Positions 46,801 through 56,489 of a DNA stretch of 64,000 nucleotides are shown one piece after another; the first letter of the stretch is position 1; each line of letters opens with the position of its first letter. Below the pieces are notes generated by a model, which was not told the origin of the DNA, did not search any database, and saw nothing but the letters and a program-made list of their open reading frames with translations. The position numbers were made by a program, and so were the translations under genes. Origin of the DNA: Protonemura montana (Eukaryota > Arthropoda > Insecta > Plecoptera > Nemouridae); contig OX387609.1 in NCBI GenBank assembly GCA_947568835.1, positions 7,951,660-8,015,659 of the forward strand. Reading direction: 5' to 3'.

Positions 46801-48594
46801 GTCGAGTGTCTCGGTGGATCAGGCTGCAAAAACAAAGGTGGCTGTGATATTTTTGAACGGACTAGTCAAGTTATTTTAAGTCGGTTAAGCTTCTATCTTT
46901 GATAAAGTAATTAGTAAATAGTACAAAACATTGGGACGTCACTTTGGCTCGCTTTTAGGAAACTCACCAACCCTGCTTTAGCTCCTTATTCATTTAAACA
47001 CATGAATTTTAATGAGTGCAATCTGAAGTTGCCTGAAGTTTCCATAAAAAATAATAAATAAATAAAAAAGCTAGGACCTAAGTTTTCAAAACCTGCCTGG
47101 AAAATAAGTTTCTGTTGTAGTAGTTGTAAGGTTGTAGTGTCGATAGAATTTTGTGACTCAAAAGTATATCTTGGAAGATTTCCATTGCAAAAAAATTATG
47201 ACGAATCACAGTCGTTTCGAGTGTTAAGAAATTCCATTTCGTTATTTCTTGCAGTTTACTCGCATTTGAGACTGGTTTAGGTTTAATTAATCTTCATTAA
47301 TGCTTACCTCAAAGATTCATGTACATGTATAAATCTAGTCTTGACTATTTAACTGTAGAGGTTTGTTAAAAAGGACGACTGCACGGGTCATAGGATGGCA
47401 CCGACCATTACCTAGTTTTGCGGCTCGTTTGCTCAGCAGAAAGTCAAACAATAACACTAGCCCTCTGACTAAACATATAAACTCAATGCCTTTACCAAAG
47501 GTAAGAGCAATACGTAGACATGCCACATGTATGTACAATTGAAATGAAAAATCAAAAGAAAAAGGTGTAAAAGCTGAATAATCCTGGGGCTATTTGAACG
47601 CCAGGAAAATTGTGTTACACGGGCTTCGTCAGGCTAAGAACCTGCCACGCAAATATTTAGACAAGCCATAGAATGCCCGGGTATTTTCTGTATGATTTCG
47701 AGTAAAGCAATCTCTATCTAAACCATGTAGCAGTCATTTAGTAAATAAGTCATTAGATTCAGCAAACAGAAAGCACGGGGATGTAGAGTCAGATTGTTTT
47801 ACCCCAAGGGCCAAACTTTGTATTCAAATTCCGAGACACTTGCGGTACTCTGAGCAAGCCTGGTTAATTGACTTTGAGTACTTTTTGGTGTTTGTTGATA
47901 TTTAATTACTTCAAATGGTTAGTTATTTCCATACGTCCGGCATGCTTTAAGTGCATGAAATGGAAAAGTACCTAGACCTATTCATTATGAATGAACTGCA
48001 AAAGGAATTACTAAACGGTTAGTAACTCGATTGTAACAATTTCGCAATCTGTTTTGAATGTTTTTCTGCACATAAGAAGCGGAACAATTTTGTTGCATAG
48101 TTTGACATAATCTTTTGGGTCAACTCTTGCCCTTCCACCCCCTGTTCCATTCTTGTTTAGCCTAGCTCTTGTAAATAGTTTTGAAGCAAAAATCCAACTC
48201 TAAATTCGCCCTCTAATCCTTTAGTGTATTTACTCAACGGCACTTTGTGGACCTTAGTTCTTTGCTCTCTAAGCCATTTCGAGAGCAACAACTGTATGCA
48301 AAGATTGTTCAAACAATGAATCGGGGTTAAATTAAACAATCTTTCTACAACTACATATAAAACACCTAGCAAACCCACAGCATACCTGTAAGACGAATTG
48401 CTAACGTAGTAGTACAAAACGAACATCGTGACGAGGGCGAAGCAGATGATGAAGCCGACGCTTTTCTTCAAGACGTTGTAGTTGGAAACCCTCCGGTACC
48501 AAGGTCTTTTCCAGGTAACTTTTCGCGAGGTCAGAGCGACTCCGCTGTCCCGTCGATCGTTGCTCCAACCGGGAGATAGCAGCGGCGTTTTCAT
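34746..48594 (-). CDS. sfl: Heparan sulfate N-deacetylase/N-sulfotransferase (NDST, sulfateless), complete 16-exon coding region
   Basis: Golgi type II membrane enzyme that removes the acetyl group from GlcNAc of heparan sulfate and then N-sulfates it using PAPS. I joined 16 exons on the minus strand: 48594-48386, 46823-46623, 45999-45747, 45134-44937, 44426-44223, 43761-43635, 42882-42683, 42055-41954, 41254-41126, 40504-40322, 39742-39534, 39019-38881, 36848-36697, 36166-35990, 35413-35293, 34856-34746. The total is 2715 bases, 904 residues plus TGA. Every junction is GT-AG and in frame. The protein has a cytosolic N-terminus, one membrane anchor (about 45-64), the deacetylase region with [16 protein letters not shown] and [12 protein letters not shown], and the sulfotransferase with the PAPS loop [12 protein letters not shown]633 corresponds to catalytic K614 of human NDST1; EEIQFF and AYSWYQH are kept, as is the Cys pair in FFCQ...TKCLG. 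The length is close to human NDST1 (882). Exons are more GC-rich than introns. Nothing suggests a pseudogene. 5' UTR exons are not identified. Confidence 0.96.
35293..35413 (-). CDS. sfl: sfl coding exon 15
   Basis: 40 codons. Contains [11 protein letters not shown] and [15 protein letters not shown], with the two conserved cysteines that form a disulfide in NDST1. Confidence 0.96.
35990..36166 (-). CDS. sfl: sfl coding exon 14
   Basis: 58 codons between split Arg codons. Contains [12 protein letters not shown] and [10 protein letters not shown], matching PGWYATHIERWL and ILVLDGKLLR. Confidence 0.95.
36697..36848 (-). CDS. sfl: sfl coding exon 13
   Basis: 50 codons plus two bases. Contains [19 protein letters not shown], the 3'-phosphate-binding Arg/Ser and catalytic His region. 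Preceded by the largest intron (2,032 bases). Confidence 0.96.
36849..38880 (-). other. sfl: Largest sfl intron (between coding exons 12 and 13)
   Basis: 2,032 bases, no recognised element. The phrase GGTGTTATGG recurs within it (37428, 38579). Other introns are 436-752 bases except the first (1,562). Confidence 0.8.
38881..39019 (-). CDS. sfl: sfl coding exon 12
   Basis: 46 codons after one shared base. Contains [11 protein letters not shown] and [17 protein letters not shown], matching FEKSANYFDSEVAPRRA. Confidence 0.96.
39534..39742 (-). CDS. sfl: sfl coding exon 11
   Basis: 69 codons plus two bases. Starts the sulfotransferase domain with the PAPS 5'-phosphosulfate loop [14 protein letters not shown] (catalytic Lys at residue 633) and the conserved [10 protein letters not shown]. 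Confidence 0.97.
40322..40504 (-). CDS. sfl: sfl coding exon 10
   Basis: 61 codons, phase 0. Contains [19 protein letters not shown] and CWTNLRL, the end of the deacetylase domain and linker. Confidence 0.95.
41126..41254 (-). CDS. sfl: sfl coding exon 9
   Basis: 43 codons, phase 0. Begins [13 protein letters not shown] and contains YPGG and GGELF, as in NDST1. Confidence 0.95.
41954..42055 (-). CDS. sfl: sfl coding exon 8
   Basis: 34 codons, phase 0. Contains [20 protein letters not shown], nearly identical to the vertebrate block. Confidence 0.95.
42683..42882 (-). CDS. sfl: sfl coding exon 7
   Basis: Two bases complete the split Asp, then 66 codons. Contains [33 protein letters not shown]: histidine-rich deacetylase segment. 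Confidence 0.95.
43635..43761 (-). CDS. sfl: sfl coding exon 6
   Basis: 42 codons plus one base. Contains [16 protein letters not shown], matching FTFNLGYSGKFFHTGT of NDST1. Donor G/GTAAGA. Confidence 0.94.
44223..44426 (-). CDS. sfl: sfl coding exon 5
   Basis: 68 codons, phase 0 at both ends. Contains [21 protein letters not shown] and the acidic deacetylase motif [11 protein letters not shown]. Confidence 0.95.
44937..45134 (-). CDS. sfl: sfl coding exon 4
   Basis: 66 codons, phase 0 at both ends. Contains [19 protein letters not shown], matching GEDWTVFQSNHSTYEP of NDST1. Confidence 0.94.
45747..45999 (-). CDS. sfl: sfl coding exon 3
   Basis: 84 codons after one shared base. Contains [20 protein letters not shown] and [10 protein letters not shown], both diagnostic of NDST. 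Donor AAG/GTTGGT is unusual but in frame. Confidence 0.94.
46219..46402. mobile_element. Decayed fold-back element in an sfl intron
   Basis: Homologous to the 7.0-kb fold-back element: TTTTGAATGCTAAGTAAAAA at the left, ACGTTACGAAACTTCGGGAA and TTACTTGGCATTCAGATTTC at the right. The arms have diverged and the left arm is partly scrambled. Lies in the intron between coding exons 2 and 3. Confidence 0.65.
46623..46823 (-). CDS. sfl: sfl coding exon 2
   Basis: Acceptor TTTTTGCAG, donor AA/GTGAGT. Contains [22 protein letters not shown], the first block that is strongly conserved with vertebrate NDST (DPLVLVFVES in NDST1). Confidence 0.93.
47215..47480 (+). repeat. Dispersed pol III-like repeat, copy d, in sfl intron 1
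   Basis: GCATTTGAGACTGGTTTAGG, TTAATTAATCTTCATTAATG, then TTTGCTCAGCAGAAAGTCAA and CTAGCCCTCTGACTAAACAT. Same order as copy a. Antisense to sfl, inside its first coding-exon intron. Confidence 0.65.
48386..48594 (-). CDS. sfl: sfl coding exon 1
   Basis: Starts at the ATG at 48594 in the context CCAAAATGA. An open frame extends further upstream but contains no earlier ATG. Encodes a basic cytosolic segment and the single membrane anchor ([16 protein letters not shown]). Ends phase 2 at AG/GTATGC. Weak similarity to other NDSTs, as is normal for this part. Confidence 0.85.
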
Positions 48595-49374
48595 TTTGGC
48601 AGCTTTTTCGTCGTAAATGTCACAGTAACGTAATCTCGCAGTAGGTATATCGCGCTTACCTTGACTAATTACGCGACTGGTGGTGCTAATATGGCAATCA
48701 AATTTGTGGCACACGATAAAACACTGGATTTGTTGAGTGCTTCTTTATCTTCTTTCCGTTTAAGTTATAATATATTATATTGGTAGGTTTATATGGTAGG
48801 TATATATAAATAATAATTGACTTTAAATTATTTTTCCTCTTCACACTTTGCTCCTAGGGTAGAAAAGTTTTCAATGGCAGTTTGTTATTGCACGCTTGGA
48901 ACCCCAATATGAGGTCACGGGTACGTCACTTTTATGCTTTAGCTGCGCGGCAATTATTCTTCCTAATTACCCACTCTTCATGTAGGAAGTTGTATCAGTC
49001 AGATATGATTCAATTAATTGTCATTGGATTATTCGTTTGAATGTGTTTCTTTTTTACGAAAAGCACCGAAGAGTTTTTTTTTAACTAAAAAAATGACGAA
49101 ACGTTGTTTTATTTTATACCAACGGAAAAGCACAGAAGGTAAATTCATTCCTTTCAAATTATACGCATATAAAAAATAATTCGATTAACACTTGGAATGC
49201 AATTTTTTTTTATATATAAAAAATTGTTCACAATGATTTAATAAATACAACAATATGACTAATTTAATTTAAAAAAAAATCTCTCACGATGATCTATTTT
49301 CATTACTTAATCTCGTTAAATTTGATAAAATAGGAAAAACTCCTGATTATCTGTCTATAACCGACTCAGTCCGC

Positions 49375-49640
49375 CATTTTGAGTGTTTCCACACGGAGTT
49401 GAAGCTACGCTTCGGGTTGTCGGCCATTTTCTGCGGCCACCGAGATGGAATCGCGCGTCGGAACTCTCAGATCCGGCTCTGCTCGGCACGCTTCATGATT
49501 CCGACTTCTCGCCGTAAGGGCACAAAGCATCACGCTTTCCGTTGTGGCCGTTTTCTTGTTGTCACGACGACTGGCGTTGGACCGCTCTCTACTGGCTGAT
49601 GAATGTGTTGCTATGACAACATCGCCGCCTGGAAAAGAAA
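49375..49640 (-). promoter_or_regulatory. CpG-rich stretch; candidate promoter or 5' exon upstream of sfl
   Basis: GC- and CpG-rich island in AT-rich DNA, about 0.8 kb upstream of the sfl ATG. It holds two YY1/Pho-like motifs read on the minus strand (AAAATGGCGGAC, AAAATGGCCGAC). A good minus-strand acceptor (TTTTCTTTTCCAG) ends at 49629. It may be an sfl leader exon or a separate promoter. I found no clear donor or long coding frame. Confidence 0.35.
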
Positions 49641-49856
49641 AGATAACATTTATTAGATGATTTAATGTGGATTTTCACTTATAAGTTCTCTATGAACTGA
49701 GATTTTTTTTCACTTCTAGAAAAAGAGGTAAAGGAGTTTTAATACACTATCCATACAAAATAGTTGATATCAAAAATATTATAATTTGTAGCATGTTTAT
49801 CCTTTGCAATCTTTATTCATGTTCGAAGCACTGGTTCTCATTAGATAACAGAAGTC

Positions 49857-50195
49857 TAGTAACACTGCACTGGGTCAGGTATTGGATGGGTGACAATCAT
49901 ACACCTGACCAGTTCTGTTCGGGAGAGAGGCTGGAGGGATGAAAGTTAGTACAGCAACTTCAGTCGCCTTGCTTTTCAACCTCACAACAGTATGGATTTG
50001 TGGGAGAATCCTGGTTTTCGTGCTGTACCCTCCTTTGGAAGGGATGTTAAGCCGATGGTCCCCTTGGTGCTCTACGACAGGAATACGCTTAGACACCTGA
50101 TATCCCTTAATCCCTAGCTTTGGTTTACCATCATCCTTATAATATCACCCTTCGATGACGTTATCAGACCAGAGTTTCACAGGGACACTCAATGA
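49857..50195 (+). mobile_element. 5S-headed SINE copy 8
   Basis: Forward copy from inside the head (AACACTGCACTGGGTCAGG, TATTGGATGGGTGAC) through GTTCTGTTCGGGAGAGAGGC and CCCCTTGGTGCTCTACGACA to CAGACCAGAGTTTCACAGGG. Confidence 0.8.
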
Positions 50196-50516
50196 ATTCA
50201 AGTGCAGATAAAGTGGTTTCAAGGTTCAAGTACTGACACAGGAAATAAAAATCCCACTTGTAGATTTGAAGACGGACATCAATGAAAAGAAATTACAGTC
50301 ACTTTGAGATAAGTAGGTATTGATTCTTGATATGAAAATCGATCTCATTTGATAATCAATATCAACACGATAGAAACATTTCTATTCAAACATATCAAGT
50401 TAAATACTTCGATACTGCCTTTAAGCATTCCTGCGATGTTTTACTGGTTGCATTGGCGATGTTATTACATTATTGATTGCTCTGTGGAATTTACGAACTG
50501 AAATTTCTTGTTTAAC

Positions 50517-50812
50517 GGTGAGTAAGTGGGTTGGGAGGGAAACCGGGAGCCGACACGTAGCCAACTCCTGTCGAAGAGCACCAAGGGATCACAGGTGATA
50601 AGTCCCTTCCGAAGGACGGTTCAACTCAGTTCCTCTACAAATCCATGCTGTCGAGAGGTTGATAAGCAAGGCAAACGAATTTGTACTAACATTCATCCCT
50701 CCAAATTCTCTCCTGAACAGAACTGGTCATGTAAATGATGGTCACCAATCCAATACCTGATCCAGCGCAATGTTGCTTAACTTTGGTGTCTAGTACGCCA
50801 GATCGTTGGGTC
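50517..50812 (-). mobile_element. 5S-headed SINE copy 9
   Basis: Minus-strand copy lying 0.3 kb from copy 8 in opposite orientation. Body CGACACGTAGCC, GAGCACCAAGGG, AGTCCCTTCCGAAGGACGG; head CCAATCCAATACCTGATCCA. The tail end is absent. Confidence 0.78.
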
Positions 50813-50814
50813 TG

Positions 50815-53800
50815 TAAGTATCCCTATGATGCAATTATATAAACAAAGTCATCATTTATAAGAATATCATCTTCGTATTATCACGAGGTCACGCTATGGG
50901 ATGACCAATGACAGTGGATGTGGTTTTACTTTAATTACCAACAAGGATATTGTGACTCAATATGCGACATTGAAGGCGATAATCTATAATTAAACTCATT
51001 GCACAATTACACAACAACACTGTGCAATTTACACTGAGCACAATTCATCAAATGGCAAATTGTGATAAATTTATGGAAATTGTAAAAATGGATGGCAATT
51101 GGTTGCTTTATTTCTTGACATTTTTTATAACTTTGGTATGGCTTATTAGTTAGTGCGTAGGACTTGAAGAAGGAAATTTTTTAGTTTTAAAATGCGGTCT
51201 AAAAAATTTATTAGGTAGTTAAAAAATCAATCTGTGAAATTGTGGAAAAAATCGGGTTTTTCCGATTAATAAAGTTTCTAATTAACAATGCAAGGCAGAT
51301 TTTGCTGAAAACGTAGCTGTAGAGTGAAAAAACTGTGTGCTGAACTTGTTTTGAAAATTGTATCAGCCGCTAGCCAGCTAAAATAATATTAAAAAAAAAA
51401 TTGTTATTTAAGTTGAAATTTAAGTTTGCGTTTTTTTTAGACCGATTAACTCATTTAATAATGCTGCAAAACCATTTGCTAGCTCTAAATAGCCCTTAGT
51501 AGGTACCTACGCAACTGTCACCACACCTGAAACGTCATCTGCATAAATACTAAGCGAGCAATTAAAACTTTCGCGCTAGAGTGCGTCCAGTCGGGAAACT
51601 AACTCGCATGATAATAAACGTCAATCGCTCGACAAACGAGTTCCACAAGCCACATAAACATTTTATAGACGTTCGCTAATGAAAACTACGAAACGAGCCG
51701 CCATTTCGAGCTTATTTTCTACGTTAGCATTGTCGAACGACGCCATTTTAAGAGACAATAGCTATCAGTACAACAGCGCACCCACGTGGAAATTCCAAGC
51801 ACCTTTATAATGAACTCTATTCGCTTGGTCGACGAAATTGTCTAAAAGCATCGTTGGTGAGTTAAATTTGCGACCGAGGTGGATCGATAGCTTAGGCAAG
51901 AGAATAAGGATTGAGAATCGACGTCATGGCGCTTCTGCCATTCTCTTGATAGCATGCGCTCATTATACCTGCCCCAGGTCAATGTGCATGCAGTGCATAA
52001 AGGCGAATGCTTATGGGGTAGACCGTAGAAATTCAACTAATTTTAGCCCTTCGTGCCACGCGATAATTACTATATCAAATGCAAATCTTTGCAATATTTT
52101 TATTTGAGTTTGACATGTAGACTAGAAACATTAAAAATAGAGCGCAGAGAAAAAAGGTTGGAGCAAATTTGCACACAAAAGCATGTAGTGCTCTGTAGAG
52201 TGGTAGGTGGATGATTAAAATTCAAGGAGTCTGTTTTTGCAATTAGTATGTTAATGAGGGAAAATGTTAATCTCAGTTAGCGACTGAGCTATGAGAATTT
52301 TCCGGCAGAGTTTTCCACAGTTTTCATCAATCACCGAGAGCAATGTTATATATGTGTATGTGCTGAGGCCCCCGCTTTGTAGCGAAGTGACGAATTAGTC
52401 AAGGGCCCAAAATGCTAAAAGCTCTGCTGAATATTTATTCTATGCTGAAAAAGCTCGTATATGGCTTGATTATGTTTTAACAAGGTGAAGATGAATGATG
52501 GATGAAAGATGTTTGTATCCCTTAGACTTGGCTAAGGGGAAAAGCAATGAAAAAAAATGAACGCACGCGCCTTAAAGTACGGCAAAGGAGATCAAGTCGA
52601 TTTTTTAATACAAAATAACATTACAAAGTCCAGGTGAAATGACATTACGGGAAAAAAAAAACAAAAAAAAAATTATTCTGTGTATTAATATAAAACAAAT
52701 TCTGACATACAGGAAAAGTTTTGACTCGATTAAAGTAGCAAACGCTAGAGGCTCGTAGAAAATTCTGCATAAACTTGAAGGGAAAAACTTGCTTTTCTTT
52801 TTCCAGTTTGCACGAATTGAACTTTTCGATTAACTAAAGTTTCTCTCACAGATTTTTTTGATTCGTCGCCTTTTTCTATTATTTATTCTTGAAAGTTATA
52901 GCATCACATGTGCAGTGCATGAGATTGTATTTTATTGCGATTGGCCATTGCTTTTCAACTTGAGCGGTTTCCCTAGCAACGAAAATGGTTTATATTAAAA
53001 TAGCAACTCCACACATATTTGAAAGACATGACGTACAACTATGGCGGTGTAATTTGAAAAATTCCAGCGCCCTCTATATGGTATCACGTGAGTGAAACCG
53101 TCGCCGCTGTCTGTCGCTGTATCAGAATTCAAATGAAAAAAACATCAAATAACAATGAAAAAAAAAAACATCAAGAAATGTATCTGTCAGTTATTTAAGT
53201 CACGCCAACTCGAAGTCTAACACTTATGACAAAGAATGAAACGGTGCGGTTTTTAAAAAAGCCGTTCACAAATCATAGAAGCGAACATACGTTATCATGC
53301 GAAACTCTACGCATATAAACGTAGAAAAACGGTAAAGATACTTGTCATAACACCGGAAAAAGACAACGAAATTGGCAAATAACACAAAACAATATTAAAC
53401 AAAAAAAAATTACGACTTACAGTCTAAAAATACGGCACCGATACCAATTTGTCATCCTTTTAGTCCGTCTACCGCCCCCGTTTGGCAGCACGAGCGCAAG
53501 CAAACCTTTCATTTGGCGCAATCCTTCACCGAAAAAAACGAAAATAACTACCCTTAGCAAGGGCTGATGGCCGCCGGGCTGCGGGGGTTGGGTATACAGA
53601 AAACACACAAGAAGCAGACTAAGTCACGGTCCCTTGGGCAAACTCTATTCGCACGACGCGAGCGAGCGAACGCCGAGCTGAGCGCTAGTAGACATCCAGT
53701 GGCGAGACTGAGCGACATTTCACGGTGTTGTAAGTTGGTAAATAAATGTGTGTGGTGGCGGCTTAGAGAAAAGAATACGGGTATTCTTTTCTCTAAGGTG

Positions 53801-54425
53801 GAGGTGGACAATGATTTGATCGTTGCAACAGAAGATGCATTTCATTATGACTGGCATTTCAGATGAATTCATATGTGTTTGAATTGTTTTTTTTGCAGAG
53901 TTAAAGGGCGACTCGCTTTAAATTTTCAAAAAAGTGTTTTAAAAATTCTGGATCGCAGCAGACCTGTCATTTTCGATAGTAAGAATATGCTTGCCAGTTG
54001 TTTTATCTGTAAAAGTCAATTACTAAAGCTTTGCAGACCCCTTGAAAATGATCGAAAAACAAGTAACCCGTGCCCGGCAACGGCCAGTTCATTACAATGT
54101 AATGGGTGAGTTAAACAAGAGTTGTCTCGGCAAACTAAGAGCGGTATTTGCTGAAAATGAAACCTGGAACGCGGTTTTAAAATCATAATGTTCAAACATT
54201 ATCAAACAGGAGTTGAAGAAAAATTAAAAAAATTTCATTTATTCATTGATCTATTTGGTCAAGATTGTAAGGAACTGGTTAAACTCCTAATATCTTCAAT
54301 AAACCTCGGAGCCAGTTGTAACAATCGAGATTCTGCAAACTCTACAGAAGTGAATTGAGATGTTAACACTGATAATATCATTGATGATTTAACACTTTTA
54401 TACTTTTTTGGTTTGGAATGACGAA
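50815..54425. other. Intergenic, apart from the palindrome
   Basis: Contains two close YY1-like motifs (GCCGCCATTTCG at 51698, ACGCCATTTTAA at 51740) and many A runs. No gene recognised. Confidence 0.45.
53762..53797. repeat. Perfect 36-base palindrome
   Basis: Arms CTTAGAGAAAAGAATAC (53762-53778) and GTATTCTTTTCTCTAAG (53781-53797) are exact complements with a 2-base spacer. It could be a fresh inverted duplication or a fold-back footprint. No matching second copy seen in the window. Confidence 0.9.
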
Positions 54426-54427
54426 AC

Positions 54428-54787
54428 ACCGGTATTCGTTCGATCGCCGATTTAAGCAACACTTCGCTGGGTAAGGTATTGGACGGGTGACCACCACTCA
54501 CATGACCAGTTCTGTTCGGTAGAGAGGTTGGAGGGATGAAAGTTAGTCCAACTTCACTCGCCTTTTAGTTAGTCTGCACTCTAGTCCTTCGGAAGGGACG
54601 GATACCGGTGATCCCCTTGGATTTCTTTCACTAGACCGGGACCGGGTTTCCCCTCTTCACCATTCTATCCCGGGTTTGGTTCATTACCATCCTCATCAGC
54701 ACCGATTTATTAATCAACGCCGTTAGACCAGTACCACAGAAACCGTTTTCAGAACAGTGTGTCGTTAAACACCACAAATCAACCAAC
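54428..54787 (+). mobile_element. 5S-headed SINE copy 10, tail complete
   Basis: Forward copy with head (GATCGCCGATTTAAGCAACA, TATTGGACGGGTGACCA), body, and complete tail ACAGTGTGTCGTTAAACACC followed by CACAAATCAACCAAC. Confidence 0.82.
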
Positions 54788-56051
54788 AACTTTTAATCAC
54801 TATTTTCCAGCTACCTCACCATAGCGCCACTGCGAGTGCATGAGCCAATCTCAGCAAAATCCATGCTTTCAAGAAAACGTACCTTCTACTGACATAGAAC
54901 CTCGGCAACCAATTTATTTCCGAACCCAACTAATAAGGTATCGGCCGAACGACCTGAGCACCAAGCCATCCAGATACTATATAATTAAACTCAGTCAAGA
55001 TGGTCCCACGTATATACCTACTCTTAACTCTCACTCACAATCTCACTTTCGAGTTACCGAGTTAGCCTCGTGATTGACGAACGCGCGAACGCGACTTGCC
55101 GTGAATGATTGATTGGAGATGGAATCGCTTGCGATTTGCAGATGCCGTCGAGTCGTCAATAAGATATGGTTGGCGCGTTCACGGGTAGGCAAGGCGTTTG
55201 GTGCGATTTATTTTGTAGCTGCTCTCAATTAGTGTTAGCGTTTCGGTGAAAAATGAGGGGCGTTTTAAGGTGCGAGGTTAGCTATGCCTGAAATTAGGTA
55301 ACTAAGTTTGTTGATTTTAATTGGAATGTTGCGTCATGCGTTTATTTCATGGTATTGCGGGTCTCTTCATGACTTTCGTTTCATTCACAAGGAATTTTAT
55401 TTGTTCACAAGGGGTTCGGATATTTTTTTGATGCATCCACTCTCTTCGAAAGATAATATATGTATATATTTATTTTTTATTTATCTGATGCTGTAAGAAG
55501 CAGGATTGACAGAAGGCAGTATTGACAGTAGAAACTCGAAGGTAACTAATTCACAGAAAAATATTCTCCGAAAAATATTAACTGATAAAATATTTAAAAC
55601 ACGGATATGAAAAACGTTTCAAGTATTTAATCAAACACGCTACGTGGATTTTTACTGATTTGTTATTCCATAAATAAAACTTTCTTATGACAGGTGATTA
55701 TCGATTGAGTCCTTTAGTCTTGACTTTGAGCTAATATAGCGTTCACTCCCTGTGAAAAACAAGCTGAAAGTGTAGTTTCTGTACAGCAAACATTTCTCAT
55801 TCGAGCTAGCAATGCACACACGCCCTTTCAGAAATCTCCTTTACAACGAATCTCGTTTCAATTTGCCCGAAATAGGGATCCACTCAAAACGCAATTATCA
55901 AAACTTTGCTCAGAAAAAAATATATTAAATTTTCTTCAAATAATAAACTTGAGTCGACTGAGGAATACGGCGAGACGAGACGAAAAGAAAATTGCTTCCA
56001 TAAAAAAAAGGGATATCTCGCAGAATTACATAACCGAAAAGTTTGGCGCGT

Positions 56052-56482
56052 TAGAAACACAGGTTCACCTAATATCACTGAAGTTAAGCAACACTACGCT
56101 GGGTCAGTTATTGGATGGGTGACCATCATACACAAGACCGGTTCTGTTTGGAAGAGGCTGAAGAGATGAAAGTTAGTACGTCAGTACAGTAAGTACGTTA
56201 ATACCTTGCTTATCAACCTCTCGACAGCATGGATTTGTGGAGGAATCCTATTGTTCACCTTGTACCGCCCTTCTGAAGGGACGTTAAGCCGATGGCCGCC
56301 TTGATGCTCTTTGACGGAAGTGTAACAACTTGCAGGCACTGGGTTTACTCTTCTCCCTTCTAGGCCACGATATGTTCATTATCGTCCTCACCTTCACCCA
56401 CTAATTCACCGACGTCATTAGACCAGTGCAACAGGGACTATTGTCAAAACAGTGCGTCGTTTAACAACACAAGCCAATCAAC
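56052..56482 (+). mobile_element. 5S-headed SINE copy 11, near full length
   Basis: Best forward copy. The head reads ATCACTGAAGTTAAGCAACA, then GCTGGGTCAGTTATTGGATG and GGTGACC. This follows the 5S rRNA internal promoter (A box AAGTTAAGCA, C box TTGGATGGGTGACC). Body of about 330 bases; tail ACAGTGCGTCGTTTAACAAC. RNA polymerase III (TFIIIA-type) transcription is inferred from the head. Confidence 0.85.
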
Positions 56483-56489
56483 CACCCAT

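Noticed and set aside
48595-48714. Extended N-terminus of sfl from 48714
   Set aside because: The open frame upstream has no ATG (it begins at GTG). The ATG at 48594 has a good context, so the upstream part is treated as 5' UTR.
49857-50195. Functional 5S rRNA genes
   Set aside because: The 5S-like part is only about 70-80 bases, diverged and fused to a SINE body and tail; the 5S termini are missing. They are retroposon heads, not 5S genes.
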